Of a stretch of DNA of 6,417 nt, positions 6,416 to 6,417 are shown piece by piece (the first letter of the stretch is position 1; each line of letters starts with the position of its first letter). Location: NCBI GenBank assembly GCA_026987255.1, contig JALSNA010000494.1:1-6417 (forward strand), given 5' to 3'. The DNA comes from Hyphomicrobiales bacterium. GTDB lineage: Bacteria; Pseudomonadota; Alphaproteobacteria; Rhizobiales; Aestuariivirgaceae. Below the pieces are notes generated by a model that had not been told where the DNA came from, did not search any database, and saw only the letters and a list, made by a program, of their open reading frames with translations. The position numbers and the translations under genes are program-made.

Positions 6416-6417
6416 AA

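Larger units (their letters stand above)
6306..6417. repeat. Hairpin-dense intergenic repeat or mobile-element end, cut by the window edge
   Basis: Four inverted repeats follow one another in 112 nt. They are TGACC/GGTCA (6306-6310 and 6314-6318), a long hairpin at 6324-6355, a short GCTG/CAGC pair (6355-6358 and 6364-6367) and a second long hairpin at 6371-6415. The first partly overlaps an alternative pairing GGGTC/GACCC (6313-6317 and 6320-6324). No gene is supported, although one minus-strand frame stays open from the right edge to a stop at 6316-6318 (33 codons). The GGGTCCTGACCCC-type motif reminds me of sequences repeated many times in proteobacterial genomes beside transposase genes. 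That is memory, not a search. The element could instead be a BIME-like repeat family or a structured RNA. Confidence 0.4.

Noticed and set aside
6316..6417. Possible C-terminus of a gene entering from the right on the minus strand (33 open codons)
   Set aside because: It is too short to judge, has no recognisable motif and coincides with the hairpin array. Sequence beyond the edge would decide.
1..6417. A wholly new biological system
   Set aside because: All four genes belong to the known Yej peptide importer. The unusual points are variations on it, apart from the unexplained hairpin array at the right edge.

Overview
The window carries most of one minus-strand operon for a Yej-type peptide ABC importer. 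In transcription order (right to left) it holds two paralogous YejA-family periplasmic binding proteins (about 6059-4188 and 4191-2374), the permease YejB (2300-1185) and the permease YejE (1182-1). The window ends exactly on the yejE stop codon. No ATPase gene lies inside it, so the expected partner YejF should follow just outside the left edge. The DNA is GC-rich. The dual-YejA layout, the YejB/YejE sequences and the codon use suggest an alphaproteobacterium, possibly of the Rhizobiales or Rhodospirillales. That placement is inference.

Layout from right to left. 6306-6417 is a densely self-complementary stretch that runs off the window edge: three clear inverted repeats and one short one, with no supportable gene. 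It looks like an intergenic repeat or the end of a mobile element. 6060-6305 is the operon leader. It has a good Shine-Dalgarno site, three copies of TCATGAC and one short hairpin, but no promoter I can call. Then come the first binding protein (twin-arginine type signal peptide), the second binding protein (ordinary Sec signal peptide, overlapping the first by 4 nt), a 73-nt gap with a GC-rich hairpin, and yejB and yejE, which sit almost on top of each other.

How the genes work together. Each binding protein should capture oligopeptides or peptide-like ligands in the periplasm and hand them to the YejB-YejE channel, powered by YejF. Known Yej systems import microcin C in E. coli, affect resistance or sensitivity to antimicrobial and plant NCR peptides in Brucella and Sinorhizobium, and in Agrobacterium recycle murein peptides through an extra binding protein called YepA. 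Two binding proteins ahead of one channel fit a shared transporter with two ligand ranges. Which one binds what cannot be read from sequence alone.

I did not find a previously undescribed system. The points most worth a second look are the Tat/Sec split between the two binding proteins, a diverged segment that may lie near their ligand cleft, the hairpin between the second yejA and yejB, a cysteine-bearing insertion in YejE, and the hairpin array at 6306-6417. Comparisons with E. coli YejA, YejB and YejE are from memory and were not aligned.
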